NCBI RefSeq assembly: GCF_014698445.1
Contig: NZ_JACJSZ010000017.1
Span: forward strand, 1-58,466
From: Microcystis elabens FACHB-917
GTDB taxonomy: Bacteria; Cyanobacteriota; Cyanobacteriia; PCC-6307; Cyanobiaceae
DNA: 58,466 bases
Direction of reading: 5' to 3'
Positions 29,289 to 37,735 of the stretch are shown one piece after another; the stretch's first letter is position 1, and each line of letters starts with the position of its first letter. Made by a program: the position numbers and the translations under genes. The notes beneath the pieces are model-generated. The model did no database searches and was not told where the DNA came from. It saw only the letters and a program-made list of their open reading frames with translations.

Positions 29289-29313
29289 AAAAAGCCCCCG
29301 GAGAACCGGGGGC
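29289..29313 (-). terminator. Rho-independent terminator of the RRM gene
   Basis: A perfect 8-bp stem, GCCCCCGG (29294-29301) and CCGGGGGC (29306-29313), with an AGAA loop on the plus strand. Read on the minus strand it is followed by five T (29293-29289). It lies 49 bp after the rbp stop. Confidence 0.88.
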
Positions 29314-29361
29314 GATCCAACGGCCACCGGACCGCCTAGGGCCCAATGACCCGGCAATGAC

Positions 29362-29691
29362 TCAGTAGCGGCTGCGGCCACCGCCGTAGCCACCGCCGCC
29401 ACCGCCGTAGCCGCCACCGCCGCCGGAGCGGCCGCCACCGCCACCGCCGGTGCGGGGTTCGGCCTTGTTCACCCGGATGCTGCGGCCCATCCACTCGACG
29501 TCCTGGAGGTCGTCAATGGCCTTGGTCTCATCGGCGTCGTTGGTCATCTCGACGAACGCGAAACCGCGCTTGCGACCCGTGTCGCGGTCGAGGGGCAGGG
29601 TGCACTGGCGCAGTTCGCCGTACTGGGAGAAGAGGTTCTTCACATCTTCCACTTCGGCGTCGAAGGAAAGATTTCCGATGTAAATGGTCAT
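29362..29691 (-). CDS. rbp: RRM RNA-binding protein (cyanobacterial Rbp)
   Basis: 109 residues. One RRM fills residues 1-80, with RNP2 IYIGNL and RNP1 KRGFAFVEM, then a Gly-rich tail of GGGGGY repeats ending GGRSRY. This is the glycine-rich class of cyanobacterial Rbp, many of which are induced by cold and help localise or stabilise mRNA. The upstream leader is unusually open, with a TAGGAT -10-like box on the minus strand at 29779-29784, about 90 bp before the ATG. That would leave a long 5' UTR, in keeping with cold regulation (inference). Confidence 0.95.
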   Translation of the reverse strand: MTIYIGNLSFDAEVEDVKNLFSQYGELRQCTLPLDRDTGRKRGFAFVEMTNDADETKAIDDLQDVEWMGRSIRVNKAEPRTGGGGGGRSGGGGGYGGGGGGYGGGRSRY

Positions 29692-29923
29692 GAACCTGAA
29701 AAAAACTATGAACCGATCCTTCGACAGCCCTTTTCGAAAGTGATGAGCTTGCTGGAGAGAAATCTTGGAATCTTCCCCATCCTACAGCCCCCTCGGTCCG
29801 GACCCACGCCGGTCGCGGGTCGCACAAGCCGTCTGCAGGAGGGCGGTGTGGCTGGAAAGGTGGCCACCACTACCGACTGGGGCGATGGGAGCGATGCCGT
29901 GCCGCGGATCTGCAGCAGCGGCC

Positions 29924-30262
29924 TCACATCCGCGACATCGCCGTGATCTTGTTGAGCTTGTCCCGCTCGAGTCCTTCCAGTTCCTCGACCTGCAGCAGGC
30001 CATCCTTCACCAAACTGGCGAAGACGAATAGCAGGCCAGGGAGGCGGAAATCGAAACGGCCTTCGATTTCATGGCGCTGGATGCTGAGGAAGTCATGGAG
30101 TTTCCAGCATTCCTCGACGGAGTCCATGCGACTGGCGTGGGCCTGCACAGCCCGGATGATGCCGATGGCGGCTCTGGAGTGGGCCTTGTCGAAGGCGCGG
30201 CGTGCCACCTGCTGCTCCTGCTCCGTCCACTCCGACACCGCACGCACCATGGGTTTCAACAT
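29924..30262 (-). CDS. frp: Fluorescence recovery protein (FRP)
   Basis: 112 residues. FRP binds photoactivated orange carotenoid protein, speeds its return to the orange form and helps detach it from the phycobilisome. The family core is clear: CWKLHDFLSIQRHEIEGRFD, with Trp53, His56, Asp57 and Arg63 matching the residues known to be needed in Synechocystis FRP. Then come LLFVFASLVKDGLLQVEELE and the ending KITAMSRM. It starts 13 bp after crtW in an ocp-crtW-frp order. Confidence 0.93.
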   Translation of the reverse strand: MLKPMVRAVSEWTEQEQQVARRAFDKAHSRAAIGIIRAVQAHASRMDSVEECWKLHDFLSIQRHEIEGRFDFRLPGLLFVFASLVKDGLLQVEELEGLERDKLNKITAMSRM

Positions 30263-30275
30263 CTGGATCCGGACC

Positions 30276-31040
30276 TTAACGCCCGGGCCTGAGCGGCCGC
30301 GAGCCGTCGGCGTGATCGTGACAGAGCCCGTGATGATTGGAAACGCAAGGCCTCAGCGTCGGCAGTCGGAACCACGGCACCGCTGGGTGGGCATGGTGTT
30401 CCGCGTGATAGCCGAAGTGATAACAGGCCAGCAACGAGAGCAGGTGGGGATAGCCCAGGCTGCGGACGGCATGCCTACCGGCAGGGCCCGAGTCCTCGCC
30501 GCGATGGGGAAGATAGGTGCCGAACAGAAACAGCTGAAGGGAACTGAGAACCAGCGGCAGCACCCAGAAGACGGGGACAGCCAACGCCCGAGCGGGCTCC
30601 AGGGCCGTCAGGCCTCCGCCCACCGCCAACCAGCTGGCCAGCAGCAGGAGCAGCTGGTCCAGGGAGAGGTAGCTGGCCATGAAGCGCACGTACCAGCCCA
30701 GGGGGCCGTCGCCGCTGTCCCGACGGAAGTCCGGATCACGGCGGCTGCCGGGGGCGTGGTGATGGCGCAGGTGGTGGCGGCGGCAGCGGCCGTAGGAAAG
30801 GCCGGCGTAGAGGAGCAGGGCCAGCCGGCCGAGGCCGTCGTTGAGTCGCGGTCGGCCGGGCGCCAGGGTCCGATGCATCGCATCGTGGCCGAGGATGAAC
30901 AGTCCCGTCTGCAGGAACGTGCGCAGGCCGACGGCCGTCACGAGCGCCGCCGGTGTCCAGGCGGCCGGATCGGCCAGCAGGGCCAGCGCCAGGCTGGCCA
31001 GCCAGGCCGAGAAGATCCCCGCCCCCAGGAGCAGACCCAT
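30276..31040 (-). CDS. crtW: Beta-carotene ketolase, CrtW type
   Basis: 254 residues, a membrane di-iron enzyme of the fatty-acid-desaturase superfamily. It adds a 4-keto group to beta-carotene, giving the echinenone/canthaxanthin pigment of OCP. The three His boxes are GHDAMHRTL, RRHHLRHHHAP and GYHAEHHAHP, and there are about four hydrophobic segments. It sits between ocp and frp, 53 bp after ocp, which supports this assignment over a hydroxylase. Confidence 0.93.
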   Translation of the reverse strand: MGLLLGAGIFSAWLASLALALLADPAAWTPAALVTAVGLRTFLQTGLFILGHDAMHRTLAPGRPRLNDGLGRLALLLYAGLSYGRCRRHHLRHHHAPGSRRDPDFRRDSGDGPLGWYVRFMASYLSLDQLLLLLASWLAVGGGLTALEPARALAVPVFWVLPLVLSSLQLFLFGTYLPHRGEDSGPAGRHAVRSLGYPHLLSLLACYHFGYHAEHHAHPAVPWFRLPTLRPCVSNHHGLCHDHADGSRPLRPGR

Positions 31041-31093
31041 GCCGATCCCTCCGGTCAGCGAACCCGCCGGCGCGGGGTGGGTGGACGGCCGGC

Positions 31094-32050
31094 TCAGCGG
31101 GCGAACTTGAGCAGCTCGGCGGGAGAGGCCAGCAGATCGATCGCCACGAAGTAGATCCTGTTGTCGGGATCGAGCAGGAAACGCCAGGCCACGTTCATGC
31201 CGACACCGGCGCCGAACCAGGGGGTCTGCACCTTGCCGGTCACCTTGATCTGGGTGAATCCACCATCGGAAGGCTCGCTGACGCCGGTTTCCGGCAGCAG
31301 CTTGAGGTTCTGGCAGTCCTCACGGAAGAACCGCAGGATGGCGTCGGTGCCGACGATGGGCCGCTGGAATGGGGGCTGCAGGGCGCCATCGGGCAGGAAC
31401 AGCTGGATCAGCTGGTCGAAGTCGTTGGCATTGAGCAGATCCATGTAGGACAGGATTGTGGGGTTGTCGATGCCGGCGATCGTGACCCGGGTGCGCTGCT
31501 CGGGCGCGGTCGGCAGCACAATCGGCTCGACGACGCGCTCGCTGCCGTCGACCTTGCTGGGATCGAAGCCCATGTCGACAACAAAGTTGCGCAGCACGGT
31601 GATCTGCTGACCCGCATCGACCCCCTTGAGGGAGGAGAGCACCGAGGCCGCATTGGCGGAGAGCTGGTAACCCTCGGGGATGGGGGCGACGATGCCCTCG
31701 TCCATCCACTCACCCAGGCGGTACCAGAAGCCGAGCTTGATGTTGACCGACCAGATTGCGTAGGTGCGGCAGATCTCGGTGTCGGCTCTGTTGGCCAAGT
31801 CCACCATGACCTGGCTCTGCTCGGCGAAAGTCATCGCCTTGATGCGGTTGAGCACCGGCTCGGCGAACTGCATGCGGGCCGCGCCGGGGGCGGCGATGGT
31901 GATGGTCTTGCCCATCTCGAGGTAGGCGAACCAGATCAGGGCCAGTTGGTCCTCGGCGCTCAGGAGACTGAAGCGGGCGGTGAGGGCCGGCACCACATCG
32001 GCCGAGAGGGTGTCCGGGAAGATCTGGGTCGCTTTTTCGAGCGTGAACAT
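31094..32050 (-). CDS. ocp: Orange carotenoid protein (OCP1-like)
   Basis: 318 residues, full length. OCP senses blue light, binds the phycobilisome and quenches excess energy. The N-terminal helical domain (ADVVPALTARFSLLSAEDQL, GFWYRLGEWMDEG) and C-terminal NTF2-like domain (SYMDLLNANDFDQLIQLF, TPWFGAGVGMNVAWRFLL) are both present. Tyr43, Trp109, Tyr202 and Trp289 match the carotenoid contacts of Synechocystis OCP, and Arg154 matches Arg155. The salt-bridge partner Glu244 appears as Asp245 (from a remembered alignment). The presence of frp beside it fits the OCP1 class. Confidence 0.97.
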   Translation of the reverse strand: MFTLEKATQIFPDTLSADVVPALTARFSLLSAEDQLALIWFAYLEMGKTITIAAPGAARMQFAEPVLNRIKAMTFAEQSQVMVDLANRADTEICRTYAIWSVNIKLGFWYRLGEWMDEGIVAPIPEGYQLSANAASVLSSLKGVDAGQQITVLRNFVVDMGFDPSKVDGSERVVEPIVLPTAPEQRTRVTIAGIDNPTILSYMDLLNANDFDQLIQLFLPDGALQPPFQRPIVGTDAILRFFREDCQNLKLLPETGVSEPSDGGFTQIKVTGKVQTPWFGAGVGMNVAWRFLLDPDNRIYFVAIDLLASPAELLKFAR

Positions 32051-32058
32051 GACTGAAA

Positions 32059-32092
32059 CCTCCGGAAGGTCAAGAAATCTTTACAAATCCTA
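32059..32092 (-). promoter_or_regulatory. Ribosome binding site and probable -10 of ocp
   Basis: On the minus strand, GGAGG (32063-32059) lies 8 bases before the ocp ATG, one of the few strong Shine-Dalgarno sites in the window. TAGGAT (32092-32087), in ATTAGGATTTGTAAAG, is a likely -10 element. No clear -35 box is seen. Confidence 0.45.
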
Positions 32093-32253
32093 ATGCATGG
32101 TGGTGGCGGCAACGCTGCTTTGAGCACCTGAAGCCGACCACCCAGACCAAGGAAAGCACGATGTCGTGTCCGTCAGCACAGCAGGCTGGACGCAGATCCA
32201 GGCCACCGTGCTGAGGACCAGGACCTGCGCACGATCCCGCCGGCGGGCGAGGC

Positions 32254-33021
32254 TCAGCCCCCTCCGGTGCTCAGCATGGCCGCCCCGGTCCACAGCACCA
32301 GGCCGGTGATGGCGAAGCCGCCGGCGGTCACCAGCCCCTGCCAGATCTGGCGGGCCAGGGGCGAGGGCTGCTCACCGAGCCAGGCGGGACGCGGCGTGCC
32401 GGGGGACCAGGGGCTGGCACCGCGGGGCGCCCGCCGGGCGTTCGTGTCCCGCCAGTAGGCGTCGTAACGGGGCGCCTGCTGGTTGAAGGGGCGCTCTCCC
32501 TGGGCCCGCCCGGGCAGCACCCGGGAGCGCTGGAACGGCACACTGTCGTACCCGAACGCCTCGAGATACTCGGGCGAGTCGAGCAGGGTGTCCACCAGGG
32601 CCGCGAGCCCATGCTGGGCGATCAGGATCGAATAACGGATCCGCTCCTGTTCGCCGTACACCGGCCGGCCCAGAACCCTGCCGACCAGTTGTTCAACCAG
32701 CCGATAGTTGCTGTTGCAAGCATAGAAACCCTCGCGGAATCGCCGGGAAAGCAGCAGACCACGGATGAAATCCCTCATGGTGATCTGTCCGCTGCGCAAC
32801 TGGGATTCCAGCACCACCTCACGATCCGCCTTGAAGGCGTGAAAAAAGATCTGGCGGTAGGCCTGCTCGATCTGCACGTCAAGGCTGAGGCGATCTCCGG
32901 AGGCCTTGCGGGTCTCCAGGGTGGCGACGGCCTGGCGGGGGGATTCCTCACTGGCGATCGCGAAACTCGTCACCCTGGCGTTGAGACTTGAGGGTCGGGC
33001 GGCGAGCAGAGGAAGGGCCAT
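32254..33021 (-). CDS. cpcL: Phycobilisome linker with C-terminal membrane anchor (CpcL/CpcG2 type)
   Basis: 255 residues. Residues about 40-170 form a PBS linker domain ([78 protein letters not shown]). After a Pro/Arg-rich stretch the protein ends in a hydrophobic helix (about residues 225-250, [19 protein letters not shown]). Linkers of this kind join phycocyanin rods to the thylakoid and deliver energy mainly to photosystem I, unlike the core-bound CpcG1. Length and anchor both match CpcL. It lies 203 bp upstream of ocp on the same strand. Confidence 0.88.
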   Translation of the reverse strand: MALPLLAARPSSLNARVTSFAIASEESPRQAVATLETRKASGDRLSLDVQIEQAYRQIFFHAFKADREVVLESQLRSGQITMRDFIRGLLLSRRFREGFYACNSNYRLVEQLVGRVLGRPVYGEQERIRYSILIAQHGLAALVDTLLDSPEYLEAFGYDSVPFQRSRVLPGRAQGERPFNQQAPRYDAYWRDTNARRAPRGASPWSPGTPRPAWLGEQPSPLARQIWQGLVTAGGFAITGLVLWTGAAMLSTGGG

Positions 33022-33098
33022 GGATGTCGTCAGGGGGAATGAGCCGGAAAGAAAGATAAACGTCGCCCAATCTGGACTTGGGTCCCGGGCCGGATCCC

Positions 33099-33413
33099 TT
33101 ACACAGCTTTACTTTTCGGGGCCGCCACGGGTGGGGCCGGCAGGAACTCGGGGCGCCCCGCCGGTTCGCAGTCCAGCCGCAGGGCCCGCTCGAGGGTCTG
33201 GTTGCGATAGTTCCTCAGGCAGTACTTGCAGCCGCCGGTGGTCTGGAGATGGCGTTCGGGGGTGATCACGATCTCCCGGACCGGATGCTCCAGACAGCGA
33301 ATCTTGATCGGGCTGCGGTAGCTCTTGTAGTTGATCTCTGAGTAATCGTATCTCCCGCCGAATCGGGAGCGGGCTCGCTCCAGAAACGTGGCTTCATCGA
33401 TCCGTAAACCCAT
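33099..33413 (-). CDS. Small treble-clef zinc-finger-like protein (DUF723-like)
   Basis: 104 residues. [20 protein letters not shown], then [20 protein letters not shown] and [12 protein letters not shown], follow a pattern repeated in phage and endonuclease-linked proteins: 'F--A---F---YDYS---Y------I-C--H------P--HL----GC--C'. Cys and His are spaced to bind one zinc. It carries a single copy with an Ala/Pro tail, so it may be a captured phage-type domain. The role is unknown. The cpcL start is about 80 bp downstream on the same strand. Confidence 0.65.
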   Translation of the reverse strand: MGLRIDEATFLERARSRFGGRYDYSEINYKSYRSPIKIRCLEHPVREIVITPERHLQTTGGCKYCLRNYRNQTLERALRLDCEPAGRPEFLPAPPVAAPKSKAV

Positions 33414-33746
33414 TGGTCGATCCGCGGGAGTTAGGGAGGAAGAACCGAAGCTCAGGACCTCGGCTGAACAGGTCGGCTGAGGACGTCAGGGTCGGGCGCT
33501 GCGCTCTGTCGAAGGGCTCCTCAGCCCGATCCCATCGACGGGACCCATGGGCTGAGGGGGTCGGGCGGCCGTCCCAGTCGACGGTGGTCAGGAGTGGTCA
33601 GGAGACGAGTGCTGTCAGGAGGCGATCAACGGGCTCGATGGTGTCTGAGTCCGGTGGGATTCTGCCGCCGATGCCCATCAGGCTGGCGCAACGCATGAAA
33701 TCTCCACACTTGCCACCGGCCCGGGCCCCGCGCCGGAAGGGGGTCG
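33414..33746 (-). other. Intergenic stretch with one long hairpin
   Basis: 333 bp between the zinc-finger gene and the transglutaminase, both on the minus strand. CCTCAGCCC (33519-33527) and GGGCTGAGG (33549-33557) form a perfect 9-bp stem, with an inner TCCC/GGGA stem around ATCGAC. A 32-codon minus-strand frame (MRCASLMGIGGRIPPDSDTI onward, stop near 33598) also lies here; I cannot show it is a gene. Confidence 0.4.
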
Positions 33747-34580
33747 TCAAGGCCCGGGGCCGGGCGACCCGGACGGGGCGAGCTCCTCGGTGATGACGCG
33801 GAACCCGGTGAGCTGGTGGTCGCCGAAGGAGCGCAGGAAGGGCACATCCGCCGCGTCCCGGCCCCGGGCGATCAGCACCCGGCCGATGCGGGGCCTGTTG
33901 TGGCGAGGATCGAAGACATGCCAGCGATCCTCGAGGAACGCCTCGAACCACGCCGAGTAGTCGATCGGATCGGGCAGGGGCGTGGTGCCTGTGTAGCCCA
34001 GGTAGCCGGTGCAGTAGCGGGCGGGAATGTTGAGGCAGCGGCAGAGACTGATGGCCAGATGGGCGAAATCGCGGCAGACGCCCCGCCCCTCCCGCAGGGC
34101 GTCGTGGGCGGTCTTGTCGCTGCGGGCGGCGCCGTAATCGAAGCGGAGCTGCTCGTGCACCCAGTCGCAGATGCTCTGTACCCGCGTCCAGCCGGGACGG
34201 ACGCCGCCGAAGCGTCCCCAGGCGACCTGGGCCAGGCGATCGGTGTCGCAGTAGCGGCTGGGGTTGAGATAAGGGTAGGTGACGATCGGCAGAGCCCCGA
34301 CCGGGCACTCCCCCACGTCCGGCGCCACCGGATCGGGCAGGCCGTCGTCGGCCACCACCACCTCGAAACCCAGCGTCGTGCTGCCGCTGGAGGCCACGAA
34401 ACGGCAGGCCCGGTTGCCGTCGGCGTCGGTGAGCACCTCGGCGATCCGGTCGGGGGTCAGCCGCAGCCGCTCCGGACCGCGGCGATCCTCCAGGCGGCTG
34501 CCATGGGGATGGATCAGAACCAGCACCGGCGTCGGTGCCCAGCAGGAGAGGGTCAGTTCGCAACCGAGCCGGATCAGCAT
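33747..34580 (-). CDS. Transglutaminase family protein
   Basis: 277 residues from the ATG at 34580 (MLIRLGCELTLSCWAPTPVL). The N-terminal beta domain is followed by the core: REGRGVCRDFAHLAISLCRC with the nucleophile, then YTGTTPLPDPIDYSAWFEAF and DRWHVFDPRHNRPRIGRVLI with His/Asp-region residues. ARGRDAADVPFLRSFG is near the end. It is a close paralogue of the broken copy beside the Anbu gene at 56.6-57.4 kb and shows what the intact protein looks like there. The frame is open to 34805, but the upstream part has no homology. Confidence 0.9.
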   Translation of the reverse strand: MLIRLGCELTLSCWAPTPVLVLIHPHGSRLEDRRGPERLRLTPDRIAEVLTDADGNRACRFVASSGSTTLGFEVVVADDGLPDPVAPDVGECPVGALPIVTYPYLNPSRYCDTDRLAQVAWGRFGGVRPGWTRVQSICDWVHEQLRFDYGAARSDKTAHDALREGRGVCRDFAHLAISLCRCLNIPARYCTGYLGYTGTTPLPDPIDYSAWFEAFLEDRWHVFDPRHNRPRIGRVLIARGRDAADVPFLRSFGDHQLTGFRVITEELAPSGSPGPGP

Positions 34581-34714
34581 GGCGAGGGGATGGCGAACGG
34601 CGCGAGCCCGATTGTCGATTGTGAACCCCCGGGCCGGGGATCGGGGGAATCCGACGGCGGGGTGGCAAGGCGGCCTGGTGGAGGCACGGCGGCACTGGCG
34701 ACCCGCGACGATTG

Positions 34715-35062
34715 ATGCTAGTACGGGCGTATCAGCGCCCTTTCTTTGTGGCCGTGGCCTTCTGTCCTGTCCCCGCTCCGGATCCGGTTCCACACCCCGC
34801 TGCACACCCCGCTGCGCAGTCCGCTGGGGGCCGCGATGCCTGGCCCTATCTGGGGCCCGGGCGGCTGCTCCCCAGCCGCAGCCGGCACGTCTGCCTCACC
34901 TGCCACTGGTTCCGTCACCACACCGGGACAGATGGCGTTCCCCTGCTGAGCTGCCAGTGGCATCAGGCCCTGATCTGCCACGGCGACCATCTCACCCAGC
35001 GCTGTCCGAGCTGGCTCGAGCCGCTGCAGCGCCGCTCCGGGTGGTGTCCGGAGGCCGCCTGA
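34715..35062 (+). CDS. Cysteine-motif hypothetical protein
   Basis: 115 residues from the ATG at 34715. The first half is Pro/Ala-rich and may be partly non-coding. The conserved-looking part is the end: HVCLTCHWFRHHTGTDGVPL, then LSCQWHQALICHGDHLTQRC and PSWLEPLQRRSGWCPEA. Four Cys and several His could hold a metal. The pattern recurs in cyanobacterial hypothetical proteins. The true start may be further downstream. It precedes the ABC exporter genes by 59 bp. Confidence 0.55.
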   Translation: MLVRAYQRPFFVAVAFCPVPAPDPVPHPAAHPAAQSAGGRDAWPYLGPGRLLPSRSRHVCLTCHWFRHHTGTDGVPLLSCQWHQALICHGDHLTQRCPSWLEPLQRRSGWCPEAA

Positions 35063-35121
35063 GATCGTCCTCCGGAGGAGGCAGCGCCCTCGATAGGGTG
35101 AGCCCTGCCCGCCCTCTCCGC

Positions 35122-36138
35122 ATGGCCCCCGACCGCATGGCCATCGTCCGCGTGCAGGGCCTCGGCAAGACCTACCGGGTGGCGGACAAGCCACCCGGAC
35201 TGGCCGGCACCCTGCGTCACTTCCTGAACCGTCGCGAGCGCACCATCAAGGCGGTTCGTGACGTGAGCTTCGCCATCGAACCGGGGGAGTTCGTCGGCTT
35301 CCTGGGGGCCAACGGTGCCGGCAAGACCACCACCCTCAAGATGCTCACGGGACTGATCCACCCCACCAGCGGCACGGTGGAGGTGGCCGGCTGCCAGCCC
35401 CAGCGGCGCGAGGCGGACTTCCTGGGGCAGATCACCCTGGTGATGGGCCAGAAGCAGCAGCTGATCTGGGATCTGCCGCCGCTCGAGTCCCTGCGGGTCA
35501 ACGCCGCCGTCTACGGCATCCCCCCGGCGGAGAGCCGGCGCCGCATCGCCGAACTGGCGGAGATGCTCGAGCTGGGGGACGAACTGCGCCGACCGGTGCG
35601 CAAGCTCTCCCTCGGCCAGCGGATGAAGGCGGAGCTGCTGGCGGCCCTGCTGCACCGCCCGGCGGTGCTGTTCCTCGATGAACCCACCCTGGGGCTGGAT
35701 GTGAACGCCCAGGCCCGGGTGCGCACCTTTCTGGCCGACTACAACCGCCGCTTCGGCGCCACCGTGCTGCTCACCAGCCACTACATGGCCGACATCACCG
35801 CCCTGTGCCCCCGGGTGCTGCTGATCCACGAGGGCCGACTCTTCTACGACGGCAGCCTCGAGACCCTCACCCAGCGGCTGGCACCCTGCCGTGAGGTGCG
35901 CCTCGAGTTGCACGCACCCCTGGGGCCCGAGGCCTTGGCCAGCTACGGCGACGTGGAGAGCATCGAGGGCCGGGAGGTGCGACTGCTGATCCCGCGCGAG
36001 CGCCTCACCGAACAGGTGGGGCGCCTGCTGGCCGACCTGGCCGTGGTCGATCTGTCGGTGACCGACCCACCCATCGAAGACATCATCGGCCGCCTGTTCC
36101 ACCAGGGGGAGCTGGCATCGCGGGGGGCGCTGGCATGA
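35122..36138 (+). CDS. ABC-2 type exporter, ATP-binding protein
   Basis: 338 residues from the ATG at 35122; another ATG is 15 bases later. Walker A GFLGANGAGKTTTLKML, Q-loop near VMGQKQQLIWDLPP, signature KLSLGQRMKAELLAALLHRP and Walker B VLFLDEPTLGLD are intact. A C-terminal extension of about 80 residues follows the H-loop region (LLTSHYMADITALC). Its 3' end overlaps the first permease by 4 bases. Together with the two following permeases it forms a DUF990-type exporter of unknown substrate. Confidence 0.93.
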   Translation: MAPDRMAIVRVQGLGKTYRVADKPPGLAGTLRHFLNRRERTIKAVRDVSFAIEPGEFVGFLGANGAGKTTTLKMLTGLIHPTSGTVEVAGCQPQRREADFLGQITLVMGQKQQLIWDLPPLESLRVNAAVYGIPPAESRRRIAELAEMLELGDELRRPVRKLSLGQRMKAELLAALLHRPAVLFLDEPTLGLDVNAQARVRTFLADYNRRFGATVLLTSHYMADITALCPRVLLIHEGRLFYDGSLETLTQRLAPCREVRLELHAPLGPEALASYGDVESIEGREVRLLIPRERLTEQVGRLLADLAVVDLSVTDPPIEDIIGRLFHQGELASRGALA

Positions 36139-36947
36139 GAAGGGCCCCGCGCCAGCGGCTGGCCCACGCCCGCCGCGTCGCCGCCGTGCTGCTCTCCAGC
36201 CAGTACGCCTACATGCTCGAGTACCGGGCCGAGATCGTGCTGTGGGCGCTCTCGGGGGTGCTGCCCTTCATCATGCTGGGCCTCTGGAGCGCCGTCGATG
36301 CCGGCGGAGGGCTGGGGATGGGCTCCCTGCAGCTGGCCCGCTACTTCCTCTCGGCGTTCGTGGTGCGTCAGTTCACGATCGTGTGGGTGATGTACACCTT
36401 CGAGGAGGACAACCTCAACGGCCGCCTGTCGCCCTACCTGCTCCAGCCCCTGCCCCTGGTCTGGCGCTACGTGGCCGCCCACCTCTCGGAGCAGGCCACC
36501 CGGTTGCCCTTCGTGGCGATGCTGGTGGGACTGTTCTTCCTGCTCTATCCCGCCGCCTTCTGGTGGCCCTCGCTGCCATCGCTGATGCTGACAGTGCTGG
36601 CCACCCTGGCGGCCTTCGCCCTGCGCTTCCTGATGCAGTTCACCCTGACGATGGTGTGCTTCTGGAGCGAGAAGGCCAGCGCCCTGGAACGCCTCCTCTA
36701 CCTGCCCTACGTCTATTTCTCCGGGTTGGTGGCCCCCCTGGCGCTCTATCCCGAGGGAGTCCGGGCCTTTGCCTTCTGGACCCCTTTCCCCTACATGGTG
36801 GATGTGCCCGCCAGGATCCTGGCCGGTGAGCCGGTGCCGGTGCTCCAGAGCTTCGCGGCCATGGCCGCCTGGGCCGCCCTGCTGCTGCCGATCAACCTGC
36901 TGCTGTGGCGACGGGGGCTGCGCCACTATTCGGCCATGGGGGCGTGA
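36135..36947 (+). CDS. ABC-2 type permease, first subunit
   Basis: 270 residues, six hydrophobic helices (LWALSGVLPFIMLGLWSA, FVAMLVGLFFLLYPAAFWWP, AWAALLLPINLLLW among them). The style LLSSQYAYMLEYRAEIVLWA at the start and LSPYLLQPLPLVWRYVAAHL in the middle fits the DUF990/ABC-2 family of two-permease exporters. It overlaps the ATPase gene by 4 bases and the second permease by one (TGATG), so the complex is translated from one mRNA. Confidence 0.88.
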   Translation: MRRAPRQRLAHARRVAAVLLSSQYAYMLEYRAEIVLWALSGVLPFIMLGLWSAVDAGGGLGMGSLQLARYFLSAFVVRQFTIVWVMYTFEEDNLNGRLSPYLLQPLPLVWRYVAAHLSEQATRLPFVAMLVGLFFLLYPAAFWWPSLPSLMLTVLATLAAFALRFLMQFTLTMVCFWSEKASALERLLYLPYVYFSGLVAPLALYPEGVRAFAFWTPFPYMVDVPARILAGEPVPVLQSFAAMAAWAALLLPINLLLWRRGLRHYSAMGA

Positions 36948-37735
36948 TGGGCCGTTACCTCACCACCTTGCGGGTGTTCTGGATCGCCTCGCTGACGGCC
37001 GAGCTGGAGTATCAGGCCAATTTTCTGATCGAACTGGTGGCCACGGCCGGCAATCTGGTGGGCAGCATCTTCGTGCTGTCGCTGTTCTACGGGCGCGGCC
37101 AGTCCCTGGGTGGCTGGAGCTGGGAGGGGGCCCTGGTGGTGCTGGGGGTCTACACCCTGCTCGAGGGGATCACCAGCACCCTGCTGCAGCCCAACCTCAG
37201 TACGATCGTGGCTCACGTGCGCACAGGCAGCCTCGATTTCGTGCTGCTCAAGCCGATCGACAGCCAGTTCTGGCTCTCGGCCCGCACCTTTTCCCCCTGG
37301 GGCCTGCCCGGCATCGCCCTGGGGGCCGGGCTGATCGGCTACGCCGCCTGGCGGGCCGGCGCCGCGCCATCTCCCCTGATCCTGCTGGGGGCGGCCCTGA
37401 TGCTGGTGGCGAGCCTGATGATCCTCTACAGCCTCTGGTTCGTGCTGGCGGCCAGCAGCATCTGGTTCGTGAAGATCTGGAACGCCACCGAGGTGCTGCG
37501 CAGTGTGCTGGTGGCGGGCCGCTTTCCGGTGAGCGCCTTCCCGGCGGGTCTGCGGGCCTTCTTCACCTTCATCGTGCCGGTGGCCTTCCTTACCACGGTG
37601 CCGGCGGAGGCGATCCTGGGGCGGGCCTCCGGCCCCTGGCTGCTGGCCGGCGGCACGGTGGCCATCGCCTCGGTAGCAGTGAGTCGCTGGTTCTGGCAGT
37701 TCGCGCTGCGCTACTACACGTCCGCCTCCAGCTGA
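36947..37735 (+). CDS. ABC-2 type permease, second subunit
   Basis: 262 residues with about six helices. ELEYQANFLIELVATAGNLV and FVLLKPIDSQFWLSARTFSP are typical of the partner permease in DUF990 exporters, and the Leu-Lys-Pro-Ile-Asp element is conserved in the family. It starts on the last base of the first permease stop codon region (TGATG) and ends immediately before the PfkB gene, with no bases between stop and ATG. Confidence 0.88.
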   Translation: MGRYLTTLRVFWIASLTAELEYQANFLIELVATAGNLVGSIFVLSLFYGRGQSLGGWSWEGALVVLGVYTLLEGITSTLLQPNLSTIVAHVRTGSLDFVLLKPIDSQFWLSARTFSPWGLPGIALGAGLIGYAAWRAGAAPSPLILLGAALMLVASLMILYSLWFVLAASSIWFVKIWNATEVLRSVLVAGRFPVSAFPAGLRAFFTFIVPVAFLTTVPAEAILGRASGPWLLAGGTVAIASVAVSRWFWQFALRYYTSASS

